Positions 52,886 to 57,223 of a stretch of DNA of 57,223 bases are shown here, one piece after another (the first letter of the stretch is position 1; every line of letters starts with the position of its first letter). The notes under the pieces are model-generated. The model was not told the DNA's origin. It did not search any database and was given only the letters and a program-made list of their open reading frames with translations. The translations under genes and the position numbers were made by a program. Source of the DNA: Halanaerobiales bacterium (GTDB lineage: Bacteria; Bacillota_F; Halanaerobiia; DY22613); NCBI GenBank assembly GCA_023128035.1, contig JAGMES010000013.1, positions 1-57,223 of the forward strand, in the 5' to 3' direction.

Positions 52886-53353
52886 ATGAAAAAATATAGA
52901 GTCTCCTTTGTAATTAATGGGAGAAAAGAAGAGATGGAAGTCGAAGCAAATGTGACTTTATTAGATCTTATTAGAGATGAATTACTTCTCACTGGTGCTA
53001 AGTATGGTTGCGGTGGTGGAGAGTGTGGTGCCTGTACTGTAATCATGGATGGCAATCCAGTTAATTCTTGTTTAGTTCTTGCTCCAGAAGTGAATGGTTG
53101 TGAGATTGTTACTGTTGAGGGTTTAGTTCAAAATGCTGAATTGGATAAAATTCAACAATCATTTATAGATCATGCTGCGTTACAATGTGGATTCTGTACA
53201 CCAGGAATGATTATGTCTGCAAAAGCACTTTTGAAGAAAAATCCACATCCGACAGAAGCAGAAGTTCGTGAGGCATTAGCTGGTAATCTCTGTCGTTGTA
53301 CTGGTTATAAAAAGATTGTAGAAGCAATATTAGATGTAACAACTAGAAACTAG
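52886..53353 (+). CDS. xdhC: Molybdenum hydroxylase 2Fe-2S subunit
   Basis: 155 residues. Plant-type 2Fe-2S cluster (GCGGGECGACTVIMDG, first Cys set near residues 41-49) and the second, helical 2Fe-2S domain (LQCGFCTPGM and NLCRCTGYKKI). All eight cysteines are present. Carries electrons from the molybdenum site to the flavin subunit. ATG 52886 follows GGGGGA by 7 bases; an in-frame ATG at 52862 has no ribosome binding site. Confidence 0.94.
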   Translation: MKKYRVSFVINGRKEEMEVEANVTLLDLIRDELLLTGAKYGCGGGECGACTVIMDGNPVNSCLVLAPEVNGCEIVTVEGLVQNAELDKIQQSFIDHAALQCGFCTPGMIMSAKALLKKNPHPTEAEVREALAGNLCRCTGYKKIVEAILDVTTRN

Positions 53354-53378
53354 GTTTTATTGAAAGGGGGATTATTTC

Positions 53379-55694
53379 ATGAAAGTAGTAGGTAAGCGCG
53401 TAAAGCGAGTGGACGGTGTTCGTAAAGCTACTGGAAGCGCTAAATATGTTGATGATATGAAATTTGCTGGTATGTTGTATGCTAAAATTGTGAGAAGCCC
53501 ACATGCGCATGCAAGAATCTTAAGTATTGATACAAGTAAAGCTGAAGCTTTACCAGGAGTAAAAGCTGTTATTACTGGTAAAGAGTTTTCAAATACTACT
53601 GGTCTATATATGGCAGACCGTAAAGTTTTTTCTGTTAATAAAGTACGTTATATCGGTGATGCAGTTGCAGCAGTAGCTGCTGAAACTGCAGAAATCGCTG
53701 CAAAAGCAGTGAAATTGGTAGAAGTTGAATACGAGGTTTTACCTGGGTTATTTGATCCTATTGAAGGAATGAAAGAGGATGCTCCTCTGATTCATGAAAA
53801 TATGCATGAATATGAGCATGCAGTATTCATCCACCCAATTCCTCATACTAATGTTAGTGAACATTTCAAATTACGTAAAGGAAATGTAGAGGAAGGTTTC
53901 AAACAAGCAGATTTCATTTATGAAAATGAGTTTGAAGTACCAATGGTCCACCATGTTCCATTAGAAACTCATACTACTGTTGCAAGAATGAGTCTTGAGG
54001 GTCAATTAGATGTTATTTCTAGTGCTCAATCTCCATTTGCTGTTCGTCAGTTATTGGGTAAAGTTTTTGATATTCCATTGAATAGAATCACTGTTCAAGC
54101 AGAGAATATCGGTGGTGGCTTCGGTGGAAAAGCTGGTCTTCAGATTGAACCACTGGTTGTTGCATTGGCATTAACTTTACCTGGTTATTATGTTCGTCTA
54201 ACTTATACTCGTGAAGAGGAATTTTGTTCTGCTGTAAACCGTCAGGGTTTACGTGCAAAATATAAAACTGGAGTTATGAAAGATGGAAATATCGTAGCTC
54301 AAGAGATTGAATATATCTGGGATGCTGGTGCTTACAATGACTATGGTGTAAACATTGTTAAAACAGCTGGTTATTCTTGTGCAGGTCCTTACGAAATTGA
54401 TAATGTAAAAGCTGATTCTTACTGTGTATATACTAATCATCCAGTAGGTTGTGCATATCGTGGTTTTGGTATGTGTGAGATCCATTGGGGAATCGAACAG
54501 AATTTAGATATAATAGCAGAAAACTTAGGAATTACTCCTGTAGAAATTCGATTAAAAAATGGTTTGAAAGAGGGAGCTTTAACTGTTACTAGTGAAGTAA
54601 TGGCGCCTGTTGGTTTTTACGAATGTATTGAGCGGGCCGCTGAATTAATTGACCTTGATAAGAAGGATGCTCCATCTAAGCCATATAAGCGTAGAGGTAA
54701 AGGTATTGCAGGTGGTTATAAAGGCCCATCTACTCCACCAGCTGCTGCATCAACTGCTATAATCTATCTCTTAGAAGATGGAACAATTAACTTATTGATT
54801 AGTGCAACTGAAATGGGTCAAGGTGCATTCACTGCTTTAGCGCAGATTGCTGCTGAAGAGTTAGGTGTAGATGTAGATAAAGTTCATATCTCAACTCCTC
54901 ATACTGATTATACACCTTATGAATGGCAAACTGTAGGTAGTAGAACAACTTATTCTGCAGGAAATGCTGTGATTAATGCAGCACAGGATGTCAAACGACA
55001 ATTAAAAGATTTTGCTGCTGAAGATTTTGATGTAGATATGAATGATTTATATATTGAAGATAGTTTTATTTATTCAAAAAATGATTCTGATATGAAGAAA
55101 GCTATTCAAGACTACGCATTAGGTTTGGTTTATTCTAATGGTAGTGGAAAAGGTGGCCCTGTTATCGGACGAGGTGTCTTCATTCCAGAAGGAGTAACTA
55201 ATATAGATTTAGAAACTGGTCAAGGCCGTCCTGTTAATCACTGGACTGTAGGTGTTCATGGTGCAGAGGTTGAAGTGGATATTGAAACTGGTGAAATCGA
55301 TGTTATTAAAATGGCTGCAGTCTTTGATATCGGTAAAGTAATTAACCCTGCTACAGCAGAAGGTCAGGTAGAAGGTGCAATTATTCAAGGCTTAGGTACT
55401 GTATTGATGGAAGAGATGATCTTAAAAGATGGTAAATTAATGAATCCATCCTTTGTAGATTACAATATTCCAACTACTGTAGATTGTCCTGAGCTAGTTA
55501 TCGAGTTTGTTGAAACTCCACTAAAGGATGGTCCTTATGGAGCAAGAGGTATTGGAGAACCTGCTATGGTTCCTACAGCACCTGCAATTGCTAACGCTAT
55601 TTATGATGCAATTGGTGTTAGAATTACAAGTATGCCAATTACTTCAGAAAAAATATTAAAAGCTTTAAAAGAGAAAGAAGCTAAAAGTCAGTAA
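53379..55694 (+). CDS. xdhA: Molybdenum hydroxylase large subunit (xanthine dehydrogenase type)
   Basis: 771 residues. Binds molybdopterin cytosine dinucleotide and hydroxylates the substrate. Motifs: RVDGVRKATGSAKYVDDM at the N-terminus, ENIGGGFGGKAGLQIEP near residue 245, AYRGFGMCEIHWGIEQN near 365, and GARGIGEPAMVPTAPAIANA near 730 with the catalytic Glu. AYRGFG corresponds to the XDH segment carrying a substrate-positioning Arg. In several anaerobes such enzymes carry a labile selenium ligand, which cannot be read from sequence. Neighbouring permease supports a purine substrate. Confidence 0.93.
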   Translation: MKVVGKRVKRVDGVRKATGSAKYVDDMKFAGMLYAKIVRSPHAHARILSIDTSKAEALPGVKAVITGKEFSNTTGLYMADRKVFSVNKVRYIGDAVAAVAAETAEIAAKAVKLVEVEYEVLPGLFDPIEGMKEDAPLIHENMHEYEHAVFIHPIPHTNVSEHFKLRKGNVEEGFKQADFIYENEFEVPMVHHVPLETHTTVARMSLEGQLDVISSAQSPFAVRQLLGKVFDIPLNRITVQAENIGGGFGGKAGLQIEPLVVALALTLPGYYVRLTYTREEEFCSAVNRQGLRAKYKTGVMKDGNIVAQEIEYIWDAGAYNDYGVNIVKTAGYSCAGPYEIDNVKADSYCVYTNHPVGCAYRGFGMCEIHWGIEQNLDIIAENLGITPVEIRLKNGLKEGALTVTSEVMAPVGFYECIERAAELIDLDKKDAPSKPYKRRGKGIAGGYKGPSTPPAAASTAIIYLLEDGTINLLISATEMGQGAFTALAQIAAEELGVDVDKVHISTPHTDYTPYEWQTVGSRTTYSAGNAVINAAQDVKRQLKDFAAEDFDVDMNDLYIEDSFIYSKNDSDMKKAIQDYALGLVYSNGSGKGGPVIGRGVFIPEGVTNIDLETGQGRPVNHWTVGVHGAEVEVDIETGEIDVIKMAAVFDIGKVINPATAEGQVEGAIIQGLGTVLMEEMILKDGKLMNPSFVDYNIPTTVDCPELVIEFVETPLKDGPYGARGIGEPAMVPTAPAIANAIYDAIGVRITSMPITSEKILKALKEKEAKSQ

Positions 55695-55922
55695 TTTACC
55701 TAAACGCGAAATAAAGGTTCCTCTGTTAAAAAAAAGGTAACCTTGATAAAGGAATACCTTTCAAATTGGGTGTACTAATTTTGACATAGGGATTCCGTGA
55801 TTTGAGAAATCAGAAAATTGTAAATTATTGAAAAGGGGTGGTTAGAGAAGTAGAAGAGGGGAGTTCTAAGTAGAGCCGTAAAAAAGACCTAATAAAAACA
55901 GATAATTTGAGGAGGACAATTG
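55695..55922. other. Intergenic region between xdhA and the permease gene
   Basis: Contains imperfect inverted repeats around AAGGTT/AACCTT and AAAGGAATACCTTT (55717-55770) without a T-run. A consensus -35 TTGACA lies at 55781-55786 but has no acceptable -10. A purine-rich stretch (55831-55862) has no clear fold. No riboswitch core recognised. Confidence 0.4.
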
Positions 55923-57140
55923 ATGGAAAATCAAAAAGCAATTCACGATGTAAAAAAACTGCCCTTTGGACAGATGATGTTATTGGGTATGCAGCATGCT
56001 TTAGCAATGTTTGGTGCTACGGTGTTGGTACCAATTTTAACTGGGTTAAGTGTATCTGTAACTTTATTTAGTGCAGGTATCGGCACATTATTATTTCACA
56101 TGATTACTAAAAATAAAATTCCTGCTTATTTGGGTTCTTCATTTGCATTCATTGCACCAATCGCAATCGTTGTTGAAAAAATGGGTGTTGGTTCTGCACA
56201 GGGTGGTATTATCGCTGCAGGTTTGATTTATGCCATCATGTCATTCATAATTTATTTAGTTGGTCCTAAATTAATTAACTCTTTGTTCCCACCGATAGTG
56301 ACTGGCCCAGTAATTATGGTTATTGGTCTAACTTTAGCTCCAGTTGCTATTAGTATGGCTTCTGATAAATTGATTGTAGCAATTGTAGCTTTGTTGGCCG
56401 CTACTATCGCTAGTGTTTTTGGCCGTGGTTTATTTAAACTGATTCCAGTTATGATTGGTTTGGTTGCTGGTTATATTACAGCATTATTTTTCGGTATGAT
56501 TGATTTTTCTGCTGTTCAACAAGCTGCATGGATTGGCTTGCCTGAGTTTACGGCACCAGTTATCAATTGGAATGCAATTTTAATGATTGCTCCAGTAGCT
56601 ATTGTTTCTATGGTTGAACATGTTGGAGATATCTTAGCTATTAGTGCTACTGTTGGTAAAGGCCAAGAGTTTGTTAACGATCCAGGTATTCATCGGACTA
56701 TGTTAGGTGACGGTATTGCTACCTCCCTTGCTGGTCTTTTTGGTGGACCACCAAACACCACATATTCTGAAAATACTGGTGTTCTTGCATTGACTAAAAT
56801 ATTTGATCCTATTGTAATGCGTATTGCTGCATGTTTTGCTTTGTTTCTTTCTTTAGTACCAAAATTAGGTGCTCTGATTTCTACAATTCCTACTCCAGTT
56901 ATCGGTGGTATCTCTATTCTTCTCTTCGGTATGATAGCTAGTGTAGGTGTTAGAACTATGGTAGAAAACGATGTTGATCTTACTAAATCCAGAAATTTGA
57001 TTATTGCAAGTGTTATCTTAGTTATCGGTATTGGTGGAGCTACTATTCATATTGGTAATGTAGAGTTTGCTGGTATGGGTCTTTCTGGTCTGGCTGGATT
57101 GGTATTAAACAAAGTTTTACCTGAAAAGTTTGGTGAATAG
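55923..57140 (+). CDS. NCS2-family nucleobase permease (UraA-type)
   Basis: 405 residues, about 14 membrane segments in the 7+7 inverted layout. LGMQHALAMFGATVLVPILT near residue 20 is the NCS2 start; AYLGSSFAFIAPI, SMVEHVGDILAISATVG with the conserved Glu, and GGPPNTTYSENTGVLALTKI form the substrate site. N-T-T-Y-S-E-N is typical of the uracil (UraA/PyrP) branch, whereas xanthine carriers differ here. Location after the xdh operon argues for purine uptake, so the substrate (uracil versus xanthine) is open. ATG 55923 is 7 bases after GGAGG. Confidence 0.9.
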   Translation: MENQKAIHDVKKLPFGQMMLLGMQHALAMFGATVLVPILTGLSVSVTLFSAGIGTLLFHMITKNKIPAYLGSSFAFIAPIAIVVEKMGVGSAQGGIIAAGLIYAIMSFIIYLVGPKLINSLFPPIVTGPVIMVIGLTLAPVAISMASDKLIVAIVALLAATIASVFGRGLFKLIPVMIGLVAGYITALFFGMIDFSAVQQAAWIGLPEFTAPVINWNAILMIAPVAIVSMVEHVGDILAISATVGKGQEFVNDPGIHRTMLGDGIATSLAGLFGGPPNTTYSENTGVLALTKIFDPIVMRIAACFALFLSLVPKLGALISTIPTPVIGGISILLFGMIASVGVRTMVENDVDLTKSRNLIIASVILVIGIGGATIHIGNVEFAGMGLSGLAGLVLNKVLPEKFGE

Positions 57141-57223
57141 TGAACTCGTCCAGCTAAAGCTGAACATCGGGGCTTCAGTAGGGGATTCTACCCCCACTGA
57201 AGATTAAAAACAATTCCCACCAC
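57141..57223 (-). mobile_element. Probable IS200/IS605-type right end
   Basis: The minus strand reads CTTCAGTGGGGGTAGAATCC, CCTACTGAAGCCCCGATGTT, CAGCTTTAGCTGGACGAG: a CTTCAGT/ACTGAAG hairpin followed by AGCTTTAGCT, the arrangement of IS200/IS605 right ends after tnpB. The transposase itself would lie beyond the window. It begins directly after the permease stop. Confidence 0.4.

Overview
The window is low-GC, gene-dense DNA from a strictly anaerobic, fermentative member of the Bacillota. I infer Halanaerobiales or a close relative. The reasons are the trimeric HydABC-type [FeFe] hydrogenase, glutamate 2,3-aminomutase signature residues (beta-glutamate is an osmolyte of salt-tolerant anaerobes), an RND exporter and a MoxR/Bat operon (both more typical of bacteria with an outer membrane), tandem AAA-ATPase-like/DUF1703 genes, and TTG/GTG starts behind strong GGAGG sites. 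The taxon is an inference; no rRNA is present.

Layout. 1-560: the 3' end of an IS200/IS605-type tnpB with its putative omegaRNA/right end. 561-8521: M18 and M55 aminopeptidases, a DUF4177 gene split by a small mobile element, Hsp33, an RND exporter and a coiled-coil protein. 8730-12158: a chemoreceptor, an argininosuccinate-lyase-like relic, a TPR gene and a selenocysteine tRNA (selC). 12265-18420: a lipoprotein, a frameshifted RCC1-repeat protein, a decayed chemoreceptor, a small secreted protein, and an XRE repressor with a palindromic operator. 18494-23687: an MBL-fold secreted protein, a HEPN-like/KGGVGR-ATPase gene pair (candidate defence module), an orphan SPASM domain and a frameshifted secreted protein. 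23970-32262: moxR-DUF58-batABCDE. 32323-39008: lactate racemase, two AAA-like/PD-(D/E)XK proteins and a C39-like protein. 39079-41547: a broken lipoprotein gene, a hicA-hicB-secB-like cluster (putative toxin-antitoxin-chaperone system), an NTF2-like remnant and a methyltransferase. 41571-45135: a Fe-S protein, glutamate 2,3-aminomutase, a membrane protein and a HExxH protein. 45258-49406: hydCBA. 49581-51686: a second copy of the membrane-protein family, a NapH/CcoG-like ferredoxin behind a consensus promoter and CsoR-like operator, and an FNR-type relic. 51989-57140: a three-subunit molybdenum hydroxylase (xanthine dehydrogenase type) and an NCS2 nucleobase permease, followed by a probable IS end.

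How it fits together. The metabolic cores are hydrogen metabolism (HydABC), purine uptake and oxidation (NCS2 plus Xdh), lactate isomer interconversion (LarA) and osmolyte synthesis (aminomutase). The accessory content clusters around small repeats: a MITE-like family with TTTAAC...GAAGG inverted ends occurs at 2869-2981, 10279-10310 and 50332-50440, and one copy cleanly interrupts a gene. At least seven genes are broken (DUF4177, argH-like, RCC1, a chemoreceptor, a secreted protein, a lipoprotein, an FNR-like protein), which points to active decay or to homopolymer/indel sequencing error. The two most interesting systems are the hicAB-secB-like cluster and the HEPN/KGGVGR-ATPase pair.
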